Part shown: positions 44,426 through 55,205 of the stretch, piece by piece | Numbering within the stretch: the stretch's first letter is position 1 | Layout: each line of letters starts with the position of its first letter | Origin: Panulirus ornatus | Lineage: Eukaryota > Arthropoda > Malacostraca > Decapoda > Palinuridae | Length of the DNA stretch: 64,000 bases | Direction of reading: 5' to 3' | Assembly: GCF_036320965.1 (NCBI RefSeq) | Contig: NC_092226.1 | Span: 20,407,502-20,471,501, forward strand | The notes under the pieces: model-generated | Told to the model about the DNA's origin: nothing | Seen by the model: only the letters and a program-made list of their open reading frames with translations | Databases searched by the model: none | Translations under genes and position numbers: made by a program

Positions 44426-46166
44426 TTTTTTTGCTTTGTCGCTGTCTCCCACATTTGCGAGGTAGCGCAAGGAAACAGACGAAAGAAATGGACCAACCCA
44501 CCCCCACACACATGTATATACATATGTCCACACACGCAAATATACATACCTACACAGCTTTCCATGGTCCACCCCAGACGCTTCACATGCCCTGATTCAA
44601 TCCACTGACAGCACGTCAACCCCGGTATACCACATCGCTCCAATTCACTCTATTCCTTGCCCTCCTTTCACCCTCCTGCATGTTCAGGCCCCGATCACTC
44701 AAAATCTTTTTCACTCCATCTTTCCACCTCCAATTTGGTCTCCCTCTTCTCCTCGTTCCCCCCACCTCCGACACATATATCCTCTTGGTCAATCTTTCCT
44801 CACTCATTCTCTCCATGTGCCCAAACCATTTCAAAACACCCTCTTCTGCTCTCTCAACCACGCTCTTTTTATTTCCACACATCTCTCTTACCCTTACGTT
44901 ACTTACTCGATCAAACCACCTCACACCACACACCGTCCTCAAACATCTCATTTCCAACACATCCATCCTCCTGCGCACCACTCTATCCATAGCCCACGCC
45001 TCGCAACCATACAACATTGTTGGAACCACTATTCCCTCAAACATACACATTTTTGCTTTCCGAGATAATGTTCTCGATTTCCACACATTCTTCAAGGCTC
45101 CCAGAATTTTCGCCCCCTCCCCCACCCCATGATCCACTTCTGCTTCCATGGTTCCATCCGCTGCCAGATCCACTCCCAGATATCTAAAACACTTCACTTC
45201 CTCCAGTTTTTCTCCATTCAAACTCACCTCCCAATTGACTTGACCCCCAACCCTACTGTACCTAATAACCTTGCTCTTATTCACATTTACTCTTAACTTT
45301 CTTCTTTCACACACTTTACCAAACTCAGTCACCAGCTTCTGCAGTTTCTCACATGAATCAGCCACCAGTGCTGTAACATCAGCGAACAACAACTGACTCA
45401 CTTCCCAAGCTCTCTCATCCCCAACAGACTTCATACTTGCCCCTCTTTCCAAAACTCTTGCATTCACCTCCCTAACAACCCCATCCATAAACAAATTAAA
45501 CAACCATGGAGACATCACACACCCCTGCCGCAAACCTACATTCACTGAGAACCAATCACTTTCCTCTCTTCCTACACGTACACATGCCTTACATCCTCGA
45601 TAAAAACTTTTCACTGCTTCTAACAACTTGCCTCCCAGACCATATATTCTTAATACCTTCCACAGAGCATCTCTATCAACTCTATCATATGCCTTCTCCA
45701 GATCCATAAAGCTACATACTAATCCATTTACTTTTCTAAGTATTTCTCACATACATTCTTCAAAGCAAACACCTGATCCACACATCCTCTACCACTTCTG
45801 AAACCACACTGCTTTTCCCCAATCTGATGCTCTGTACATGCCTTCACCCTCTCAATCAATACCCTCCCATATAATTTACCAGGAATACTCAACAAACTTA
45901 TACCTCTGTAATTTGAGCACTCACTCTTATCCCCTTTGCCTTTGTACAATGGCAATATGCACGCATTCCGCCAATCCTCGAGCACCTCACCATGAGTCAT
46001 ACATACATTAAATAACCTTACCAAGCAGTCAACAATACAGTCACCCCCTTTTTTAATAAATTCCACTGCAATACCATCCAAACCTGCTGCCTTGCCGGCT
46101 TTCATCTTTCACAAAGCTTTTACTACCTCTTCTCTGTTTACCAAATCATTTTCCCTAACCCTCTCA

Positions 46167-46170
<4 letters not shown>
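44426..46170 (-). mobile_element. LINE copy with damaged motif C, start of block B
   Basis: Short-type 3' UTR with hairpin, C-terminal region and reverse transcriptase to SERVREN at 46168, cut at the same base as 26968. The ORF is split near 45712 by a one-base deletion in AAATGCT: 46105-45728 carries the N-terminal fingers, 45707-44616 the rest. Motif C reads LLFADVTALVAD: the second aspartate of FADD is replaced by valine, so this reverse transcriptase should be inactive. Confidence 0.9.

Positions 46171-46225
<55 letters not shown>
46171..46225. repeat. (TA)n microsatellite
   Basis: Same location relative to its neighbours as 26971-27002 but longer. Confidence 0.95.
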
Positions 46226-46228
<3 letters not shown>

Positions 46229-46475
46229 TGCTTTGACAAGCACATGGTGCTTTGACAAGAAAATAGTGAAATTGGAAAAAATGTAGCTTAGACATTGAAG
46301 CTTATTGATACAGTGGTCAAATTGATGAGAACTACTATTGATATTTGTGTAAATAAATTATACATTTCCTTTTTCCATAGCCAGAGGTTGAACAATTATG
46401 TGACATCCATTTTTTCATTTCATTTCAAGCTAGAAGTTTCAGTTTTCTAAATTGTTTCTTACATTTTTCATATGT
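46226..46475. other. Unique spacer, block B copy
   Basis: Near-identical to 27003-27250, including the doubled GTGCTTTGACAAG. No coding signal is visible. Confidence 0.8.
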
Positions 46476-46529
46476 ATATATATGTATGTGTGTGTGTGTG
46501 TGTGTATATGTGCGTATGTATGTGTGTGT

Positions 46530-46599
<70 letters not shown>
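46476..46599. repeat. Compound (TG)n-(TA)n microsatellite
   Basis: GT-rich to about 46537, then pure TA to the LINE head. Confidence 0.95.
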
Positions 46600-46602
<3 letters not shown>

Positions 46603-49600
46603 ATCCCTGGGGATAGGGGTGAAAGAATACTTCCCACGTATTCCTCGCATGTCGTAGAAAGCGACTAGAGGGGACGGGAGCGGGGGGCCAGAAATCCTCC
46701 CCTCCTTGTATTCTTTTTAACTTTCTAAAATGGGAAAAAGAAGAAGGAGTCACGCGGGGAGTGCTCATCCTCCTCGAAGGCTCAGATTGGGGTGCCTAAA
46801 TGTGTGTGGATGTAACCAAGATGTGAAAAAAGGAGAGATAGGTAGTATGTTTGAGGAAAGGAACCTGGATGTTTTGGCCCTGAGTGAAACGAAGCTCAAG
46901 GGTAAAGGGGAAGAGTGGTTTGGGAATGACTTGGGAGTAAAGTCAGGGGTTAGTGAGAAGACAAGAGCAAGGGAAGGAGTAGCAATACTCCTGACACAGG
47001 AGTTGTGGGAGTATGTGATAGAATGTAAGAACGTAAATTCTCGATTAATATGGGTAAAACTGAAAGTTGATGGAGAGAGATGGGTGATTATTGGTGCATA
47101 TGCACCTGGGCATGAGAAGAAAGATCATGAGAGGCAAGTGTTTTGGGAGCAGCTGAATGAGTGTGTTAGTGGTTTTGATGCACGAGACCAGGTTATAGTG
47201 ATGGGTGATTTGAATGCAAAGGTGAGTAATGTGGCAGTTGAGGGAATAATTGGTATACATGGGATGTTCAGTGTTGTAAATGGAAATGGTGAAGAGCTTG
47301 TAGATTTATGTGCTGAAAAAGGACTGATGATTGGGAATACCTGGTTTAAAAAGCGAGATATACATGAGTATACTTATGTAAGTAGGAGAGATGGCCAGAG
47401 AGCATTATTGGATTACGTGTTAATTGACAGGCGCGCGAAAGAGAGACTTTTGGATGTTAATGTGCTGAGAGGTGCAACTGGAGGGATGTCTAATCATTAT
47501 CTTGTGGAGGCTAAGGTGAAGATTTGTATGGGTTTTCAGAAAAGAAGAGTGAATGTTGGGGTGAAGAGGGTGGTGAGAGTAAGTGAGCTTGGGAAGGAGA
47601 CTTGTGTGAGGAAGTACCAGGAGAGACTGAGTACAGAATGGAAAAAGGTGAGAACAATGGAAGTAAGGGGAGTGGGGGAGGAATGGGATGTATTTAGGGA
47701 ATCAGTGATGGATTGCGCAAAAGATGCTTGTGGCATGAGAAGAGTGGGAGGTGAGTTGATTAGAAAGGGTAGTGAGTGGTGGGATGAAGAAGTAAGAGTA
47801 TTAGTGAAAGAGAAGAGAGAGGCATTTGGACGATTTTTGCAGGGAAAAAATGCAATTGAGTGGGAGATGTATAAAAGAAAGAGACAGGAGGTCAAGAGAA
47901 AGGTGCAAGAGGTGAAAAAAAGGACAAATGAGAGTTGGGGTGAGACAGTATCATTAAATTTTAGGGAGAATAAAAAGATGTTCTGGAAAGAGGTAAATAA
48001 AGTGCATAAGACAAGGGAGCAAATGGGAACTTCAGTGAAGGGCGCAAATGGGGAGGTGATAACAAGTAGTGGTGATGTGAGAAGGAGATGGAGTGAGTAT
48101 TTTGAAGGTTTGTTGAATGTGTTTGATGATAGAGTGGCAGATATAGGGTGTTTTGGTCGAGGTGGTGTGCAAAGTGAGAGGGTTAGGGAAAATGATTTGG
48201 TAAACAGAGAAGAGGTAGTAAAAGCTTTGCGGAAGATGAAAGCCGGCAAGGCAGCAGGTTTGGATGGTATTGCAGTGGAATTTATTAAAAAAGGGGGTGA
48301 CTGTATTGTTGACTGGTTGGTAAGGTTATTTAATGTATGTATGACTCATGGTGAGGTGCCTGAGGATTGCCGGAATGCGTGCATAGTGCCATTGTACAAA
48401 GGCAAAGGGGATAAGAGTGAGTGCTCAAATTACAGAGGTATAAGTTTGTTGAGGCATGTACAGAGCATCAGATTGGGGAAGAGCAGTGTGGTTTCAGAAG
48501 TGGTAGAGGATGTGTGGATCAGGTGTTTGCTTTGAAGAATGTATGTGAGAAATACTTAGAAAAGCAAATGGATTTGTATGTAGCATTTATGGATCTGGAG
48601 AAGGCATATGATAGAGTTGATAGAGATGCTCTGTGGAAGGTATTAAGAATATATGGTGTGGGAGGAAAGTTGTTAGAAGCAGTGAAAAGTTTTTATCGAG
48701 GATGTAAGGCATGTGTACGTGTAGGAAGAGAGGAAAGTGATTGGTTCTCAGTGAATGTAGGTTTGCGGCAGGGGTGTGTGATGTCTCCATGGTTGTTTAA
48801 TTTGTTTATGGATGGGGTTGTTAGGGAGGTAAATGCAAGAGTTTTGGAAAGAGGGGCAAGTATGAAGTCTGTTGGGGATGAGAGAGCTTGGGAAGTGAGT
48901 CAGTTGTTGTTCGCTGATGATACAGCGCTGGTGGCGGATTCATGTGAGAAACTGCAGAAGCTGGTGACGGAGTTTGGTAAAGTGTGTGGAAGAAGAAAGT
49001 TAAGAGTAAATGTCAATAAGAGCAAGGTTATTAGGTACAGTAGGGTTGAGGGTCAAGTCAATTGGGAGGTGAGTTTGAATGGTGAGAGGCTGGAGGAAGT
49101 GAAGTGTTTTAGATATCTGGGAGTGGATCTGTCAGCGGATGGAACCATGGAAGCGGAAGTGGATCATAGGGTGGGGGAGGGGGCGAAAATTTTGGGAGCC
49201 TTGAAAAATGTGTGGAAGTCGAGAACATTATCCCGGAAAGCAAAAATGGGTATGTTTGAAGGAATAGTAGTTCCAACAATGTTGTATGGTTGCGAGGCGT
49301 GGGCTATGGATAGAGTTGTGCGTAGGAGGATGGATGTGCTGGAAATGAGATGTTTGAGGACAATGTGTGGTGTGAGGTGGTTTGATCGAGTAAGTAACGT
49401 AAGGGTAAGAGAGATGTGTGGAAATAAAAAGAGCGTGGTTGAGAGAGCAGAAGAGGGTGTTTTGAAGTGGTTTGGGCACATGGAGAGAATGAGTGAGGAA
49501 AGATTGACCAAGAGGATATATGTGTCGGAGGTGGAGGGAACGAGGAGAAGAGGGAGACCAAATTGGAGGTGGAAAGATGGAGTGAAAAGGATTTTGTGTG

Positions 49601-49887
49601 ATCGGGGCCTGAACATGCAGGAGGGTGAAAGGAGGGCAAGGAATAGAGTGAATTGGAGCGATGTGGTATACAGGGGTTGACGTGCTGTCAGTGGATTGAA
49701 TCAAGGCATGTGAAGCGTCTGGGGTAAACCATGGAAAGCTGTGTAGGTATGAATATTTGCGTGTGTGGACGTGTGTATGTACATGTGTAGGGGGGGGGGG
49801 GGGGCATTTCTTTCGTCTGTTTCCTTGCGCTACCTCGCAAACGCGGGAGACAGCGACAAAGTATAAAAAAAAAAAAAAAAAAAAAAA
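46600..49887 (+). mobile_element. Near-complete RTE-type LINE (reference copy of the window)
   Basis: Has every part: head and 5' UTR (46600-46729) after (TA)n, ORF, 3' UTR with GTGCGTACGT-type GT-rich stretch, G run and hairpin (49681-49860), and an A tail (49866-49887). Total about 3.3 kb. The ORF is broken only by a 46-base deletion at 48455. No target-site duplication could be assigned because both flanks are microsatellite or A-rich. Confidence 0.92.
46730..49680 (+). pseudogene. LINE polyprotein (APE endonuclease, reverse transcriptase), one 46-base deletion
   Basis: The single ORF of the element: adding back the length of the deletion gives 998 codons, a usual size for RTE-clade ORFs. 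Start ATG 46730 follows the 5' UTR. Endonuclease motifs: LGCLNVCGCN, DVLALSETK, APGHEKKDHERQ, VIVMGDLNAKV, LLDYVLIDRRAKE and GGMSNHYLVEAKV (Asp of SDH replaced by Asn). Reverse transcriptase: AGLDGIAVEFIKKGGD, NACIVPLYKGKGDK, EEQCGFRSGRGCVDQVFALK, AFMDLEKAYDRVDR, GLRQGCVMSPWLFNLFMD, LLFADDTALVAD and CFRYLGVDL. The C-terminal RTE-type block (GCEAWAMDRVVRRR, CGVRWFDRVSN, GRPNWRWKDGVK) has no RNase H. The deletion removes the bases between TTGAG and GCATGT, shifting from the frame 46730-48535 to 48421-49680. Clade assignment is by motif and layout, not by a tree. Confidence 0.88.
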
Positions 49888-49888
49888 A

Positions 49889-51361
49889 GTTTGTTGAGTA
49901 TTCCTGGTAAATTATATGGGAGGATATTGATTGAGAGGGTGAAGGCATGTACAGAGCATCAGATTGGGGAAGAGCAGTGTGGTTTCAGAAGTGGTAGGGG
50001 ATGTGTGGATCAGGTGTTAGCTTTGAAGAATGTATGTGAGAAATACTTAGAAAAGCAAATGGATTTGTATGTAGCATTTATGGATCTGGAGAAGGCATAT
50101 GATAGAGTTGATAGAGATGCTCTGTGGAAGGTATTAAGAATATATGGTGTGGGAGGCAAGTTGTTAGAAGCAGTGAAAAGTTTTTATCGAGGATGTAAGG
50201 CATGTGTACGTGTAGGAAGAGAGGAAAGTGATTGGTTCTCAGTGAATGTAGGTTTGCGGCAGGGGTGTGTGATGTCTCCATGGTTGTTTAATTTGTTTAT
50301 GGATGGGGTTGTTAGGGAGGTGAATGCAAGAGTTTTGGAAAGAGGGGCAAGTATGAAGTCTGTTGGGGATGAGAGAGCTTGGGAAGTGAGTCAGTTGTTG
50401 TTCGCTGATGATACAGCACTGGTGGCTGATTCATGTGAGAAACTGCAGAAGCTGGTGACTGAGTTTGGTAAAGTGTGTGAAAGAAGAAAGTTAAGAGTAA
50501 ATGTGAATAAGAGCAAAGTAATTAGGTACAGTAGGGTTGAGGGTCAAGTCAATTGGGAGGTAAGTTTGAATGGAGAAAAACTGGAGGAAGTAAAGTGTTT
50601 TAGATATCTGGGAGTGGATCTGGCAGCAGATGGAACCATGGAAGCGGAAGTGGATCATAGGGTGGGGGAGGGGGCGAAAATCCTGGGAGCCTTGAAGAAT
50701 GTGTGGAAGTCGAGAACATTATCTCGGAAAGCAAAAATGGGTATGTTTGAAGGAATAGTGGTTCCAACAATGTTGTATGGTTGCGAGGCGTGGGCTATGG
50801 ATAGAGTTGTGCGCAGGAGGATGGATGTGCTGGAAATGAGATGTTTGAGGACAATGTGTGGTGTGAGGTGGTTTGATCGAGTAAGTAACGTAAGGGTAAG
50901 AGATATGTGTGGAAATAAAAAGAGCGTGGTTGAGAGAGCAGAAGAGGGTGTTTTGAAATGGTTTGGGCACATGGAGAGAATGAGTGAGGAAAGATTGACC
51001 AAGAGGATATATGTGTCGGAGGTGGAGGGAACGAGGAGAAGTGGGAGACCAAATTGGAGGTGGAAAGATGGAGTGAAAAAGATTTTGTGTGATCGGGGCC
51101 TGAACATGCAGGAGGGTGAAAGGAGGGCAAGGAATAGAGTGAATTGGATCGATGTGGTATACCGGGGTTGACGTGCTGTCAGTGGATTGAATCAGGGCAT
51201 GTGAAGCGTCTGCGGTAAACCATGGAAAGCTGTGTAGGTATGTATATTTGCGTGTGTGGACGTATGTATATACATGTGTATGGGGGTGGGTTGGGCCATT
51301 TCTTTCCTCTGTTTCTTTGCGCTACCTCACAAACGCGGGAGACAGCGACAAAAAAAAAAAA

Positions 51362-51364
<3 letters not shown>
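49889..51364 (+). mobile_element. Young LINE copy inserted behind an A tail, block B
   Basis: Starts at GTTTGTTGAGTATTCCTGGT after the A tail, 102 bases further into the LINE than its block A counterpart (31759). ORF 49891-51171, 3' UTR identical in style to 33144-33338, and AAATAAATATA into (TA)n. Confidence 0.9.
49891..51171 (+). CDS. LINE reverse transcriptase and C-terminal region, 426 codons, partial
   Basis: Open frame with AFMDLEKAYDRVDR, GLRQGCVMSPWLFNLFMD (consensus here, unlike H in the block A twin), LLFADDTALVAD, CERRKLRVN, VRVRDMCGNKK (Glu to Asp), SGRPNWRW and NWIDVVYRG. It lacks the endonuclease and the N-terminal part of the reverse transcriptase. The twin of 31758-33143 by shared variants. 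Confidence 0.8.
   Translation: MLSIPGKLYGRILIERVKACTEHQIGEEQCGFRSGRGCVDQVLALKNVCEKYLEKQMDLYVAFMDLEKAYDRVDRDALWKVLRIYGVGGKLLEAVKSFYRGCKACVRVGREESDWFSVNVGLRQGCVMSPWLFNLFMDGVVREVNARVLERGASMKSVGDERAWEVSQLLFADDTALVADSCEKLQKLVTEFGKVCERRKLRVNVNKSKVIRYSRVEGQVNWEVSLNGEKLEEVKCFRYLGVDLAADGTMEAEVDHRVGEGAKILGALKNVWKSRTLSRKAKMGMFEGIVVPTMLYGCEAWAMDRVVRRRMDVLEMRCLRTMCGVRWFDRVSNVRVRDMCGNKKSVVERAEEGVLKWFGHMERMSEERLTKRIYVSEVEGTRRSGRPNWRWKDGVKKILCDRGLNMQEGERRARNRVNWIDVVYRG

Positions 51365-51430
<66 letters not shown>
51365..51430. repeat. (TA)n microsatellite
   Basis: Tail of the upstream LINE; the old LINE sequence GGGTACTGCAGTGG follows directly. Confidence 0.95.
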
Positions 51431-51435
<5 letters not shown>

Positions 51436-53050
51436 CTGCAGTGGAATTTACTAAATAAGGGGGTGATTATTGTTGATTGGTTGGTAAGAATATTCACTGT
51501 ATGTATGGATCATGGTGAAGTGCCTGAGGATTGGCGGAATGCATGCATAATGTCATTGTACACAGGCAAAGGGGATAAAGGTGAGTGCTCACACTACAGA
51601 GTTATAAGTTTGTTGCATATTCCTTGAAAACTTTGTGGGAGGGTATTGATTGAGGGGGGTGAAGGCATGTACAGAGCATCAGATTGAGGAAGAACAGCAT
51701 GGTCTCAGAAGTGGTAGAGGATGTGTGGATCAGGTATTTGCTTTGAGGAATGGATGAGATATACTTAGAAAAACAGATGGATTTGTAGCATCTATGGATC
51801 TGGAGAAGGCATATGATAGGGTTGACAGATATGCTTTGTGGAAGGTTCTAAGAGTATATGGTGTGGGATGTAAGTTCCTTGAAGCATTGAGAAGTTTTTA
51901 CTAAGGATGTAAGGCATGTGTATGAGTAGGAAGAGTGGAACGTGAGTGGTTCCCAATGAATGTTGGTTTGTAGTTGGTGTGTGTGATGTCCCCATTTTCC
52001 TTAATATGTTTATGGATGTGGTGGTTAGGGAGGTAATGGCAAGAGTTTTGGAGAGAGGGATGAGAATGAAGTATGTTGGGGATGAAGGGGCCTGGGAAGT
52101 GAGTTAGTTGTTATTCGCCAATGATACAGCTCTAGTGACTGATTCGGGTGAGAAACTGCAAAAATTCGTGACTGAGTTTGAAAAAGTGTGTGAAAGGAGG
52201 AAGTTGGGAGTAAATGTCAATAAGAGCAAACTTACTAGATTCAGTAAGTTTGAGGGACAAGTTAAATGGAAGTTTGAATGGAGATAAATTGGAGAAAGTG
52301 AAGTGTTTTAGATATCTGGGAGGGGATGGAACCATGGAAGCAGAAGTGAGTCACAGGGTGGGAGAGGGGGCGAATGTTCTGGGATTGATGAAGAATGTAT
52401 GGAAGGAGAGAACGTTATCTCAGAGAGCAAAAATGGGTATGTTTGAAGGAGTAGTAGTTCCAACAATTTCATATGGTTGTGAGGCATGGGCCATTGATAG
52501 GGTTGTGTGGAGAAGGGTGGATGTGATGGAAATGAGATGTTTGAGAACAATATGTGGTGTGAGGTGGTTTGATCAAGTAAGTAATCAAAGGGTAAGAGAG
52601 ATGTGTTGAAATAAAAAGAGTGTGGTTGATAGAGCAGAAGAGGGTGTTTTGAAATGGTTTGGACATATGGAGAGAATGAGTGAGGAAAGATTGACAAAGA
52701 GGATATATGTGTCAGAGGTGGAAGGAACACAGAGAAGCAGGAGACAAAATTGGAGGTGGAAGGACGAAGTGAAAAAGATTTTGAGGGTGAGAGGCATGCA
52801 AGGAATACAATGAAATGGAACAATGAGGTATACCGGGGTGGACGTTGTCAGTGGGCTGAACCAGGGTATGTGAAGCATCTGGGGTAAACCATGGAAAGGT
52901 CTGTAGGGCCTGAATGTGGATAGGGAGATGTGGTTTTGGTGCATTACACATGACAGGCTAGAGACTGAGTGAACTAATGTGGCCTTTTTTTGTCTGTTTT
53001 CCTGGCGCTACCTTGTTGAAGCGGCGGGTAGCAATGCTGATTATTGTGGG
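51431..53050 (+). mobile_element. Old RTE-type LINE copy, block B
   Basis: Diverged LINE from AVEFTK to the older 3' UTR. Several stops (for example after FVAS-like region near 51787) but long readable parts: 52214-52609 covers GDKLEKVKCFRYLGGDGTME to YGCEAWAIDRVVWRRVDVME, and 52622-52813 covers WFGHMERMSEERLTKRIYVS. Motif C reads LLFANDTALVTD, with Asp changed to Asn. Confidence 0.88.
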
Positions 53051-53298
53051 GCAGGGTAGCTGCCTTGCCCTATCTCTCAACCTTTATACTTTTGTAAAAC
53101 TCAAGTTGCCCTATCTCTTAACCTTGTATATCTATGTAAAACTCATATTGTCCAATCTCTTAATCTTGTACATCTATGTAAAACTCATGTTGCCCTTTCT
53201 CTTAACCTTGTATATCTATGTACCATGTCTTTGTTCCTATGTATGTATGTATGCATGTATGTATCTACACAGACACAAACATACACACCTGACATAAG

Positions 53299-53303
<5 letters not shown>

Positions 53304-53355
<52 letters not shown>
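53304..53355. repeat. (GT)n microsatellite
   Basis: Pure GT array of about 26 units. Confidence 0.95.
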
Positions 53356-53358
<3 letters not shown>

Positions 53359-53501
53359 ATTAAAATTTGTGTTTTACGGGAAAGAGTTTACATTCATGTT
53401 GCTCTGTCTTCTGAACTTTGCACGTATATGTGTCCCATGTCTACTTGTGTGTGTGCGCGTGCTGCATAGGTGTTAACAAATTCATCTGCATGCTATTATA
53501 C

Positions 53502-53619
53502 CATGAGTAAAGTCACTTTTGGTAAGGCTGTATCATCATCAATGGACAAAAGGCATACAATCTCATCAAGGAGCTTCTCACTCCAAAGGAATCCATCATG
53601 GCTATCATTTTCCTTGAAA
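53502..53619 (-). CDS. Tentative exon, unknown gene
   Basis: Minus strand: TTTTCTAAAGCTTCTGCAG before 53619 and ATG|GTATAA at 53502. One base plus 39 open codons: FKENDSHDGFLWSEKLLDEI then VCLLSIDDDTALPKVTLLM. The composition looks protein-like and the stretch is bounded by possible splice sites. However, a second frame on this strand and one on the other are also open over much of it, and I recognise no family. The block A copy has indels here. Confidence 0.22.
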
Positions 53620-54092
53620 CTGCAGAAGCTTTAGAAAATGGGTCCTAGGGTTAAATAATCAAAACTATGCTGCAAATTTTGCCTCTATTTCTTTTACCTT
53701 TAGTGTGCTTACAAGTACAACTAACCTGCAAGTCATGCCATGTTCAATAAAATGTTAACTAAACTCATCCAGAGTATGCAGACAACAAAAACAGTCTTAC
53801 CTTTCTAAAAAAAGCTGTATTGACAAAACAATAATATCTATTTCATGCATTCATTTATGGCACTAAATTCTTCTTATAGATGCTAACTGATCAAAGAAGG
53901 AAATCTTTCAGCAAATCACAGAGCCAAGTATTCATCATAATATGCCATATTGTTCTACAAAACAGGGGAGCAATTAATACTTCATAAAAAGGATCAAAAT
54001 CTTCTCATGCAGTAAGACACACAAGCATGAAAATGAGGAAGGATTCCAACAAACTTTACCAAATAATAGAATCCAAACAAATACAGACTCAC

Positions 54093-54116
54093 CTCCCAGT
54101 TTTCCTCTTCCTGCAC
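54093..54116 (-). CDS. Tentative 24-base microexon or exon end, unknown gene
   Basis: Minus strand: excellent pyrimidine tract and acceptor (CTTGTACTTTCATGCTGCTGTAG) and a perfect donor GAG|GTGAGT only 24 bases apart. Coding potential cannot be judged from eight codons (VQEEENWE in phase 0). In block A the donor is damaged by a missing base. Confidence 0.2.
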
Positions 54117-55205
54117 CTACAGCAGCATGAAAGTACAAGCAAAAAGTATACAAGATGTATTAAGTCCATAACAATCTAGCCATCACAAGTCCACAATAAT
54201 CCAATCATTAACTATAAGTATCATAACACAGTTTGGAGAAATTACATATATCATCATATTGAGACACTATTTGTACACTGCCAAGCCAAACATATCTAGT
54301 CTTAAAACATACAAATACAGATTAAGAGTTAACTGCATAATACATTTTAAGATGATGAATCAAAATATCATGCAGTCAATTTCTATTTCAATCTGTGGCT
54401 AGCCTTTCCCCAATAGGTAATCATCGGCCATTCATTCTGACCAGTTAAAAACTTTAAGTCATACATTTTTTTTACTATATAAAACTAAACTACACAGTGA
54501 AAGGCCTTTATCCCCTAAGATGATACAAAAAATTTACTATGATCTTCCTTGATTCTACAAATCTTTTATTCAAACTAGGAATGGGCCTTGTTTATATGCA
54601 TACCACAGTTCCTTCCTTAACCTCTAAATCATTATGGGATTTTTCCCCCAAACAAATTGGATTCCTGAGCTACAAGTGGACCTCTGCTGCCTGAATTACT
54701 GTGCACAATAAACATGTACTAATCCCTTGGTGTGTGAAAACAAAGTCCAAGAGGAGCACCAACTCCAAACCTCCTTCTCTTAAAGCATGTTTTTGCACCT
54801 TTAAGTCACTAAAACTTTATCGTTTTCAGCTCATTTTCTATCATTTCTTTTTCATAATTACTGTAATTTTAAGCTTTACTAATACAGGTATTTTTCCTTT
54901 AACCTTATGATTTTTGTTCAGATTCTTTTACCTTTTAAGCTTGATGTTTTGCTGAAACTCATATGAAAATTCGTTTTGAGGAAAGTAGGATATAGAAAAT
55001 AAACTAAGATGTTAAAGGTGAAGTACTATGATATCCTATTCCTAACCCATTCACTGTTTTCATCTGCTCTATGCTCTATGCATATTTTATTCACTTATTA
55101 CACCAAGCTGTTGTTTGCCTACCCAGGAGGTGCTGTCATTGCTTGGGAATAATTTTCATGACAGCAAAGTGAGATCTGTTATCAGAATATCTTATCAGTT
55201 TATTT

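Larger units (their letters stand above)
53051..55205. other. Unique sequence of the duplication, block B copy
   Basis: Same order as 37031-39170: repeated phrase AACCTTGTATATCTATGTAA, pure (GT)n at 53304-53355, then non-repetitive AT-rich sequence. Two exon-like stretches are noted on the minus strand. No complete gene is recognised. Confidence 0.65.
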
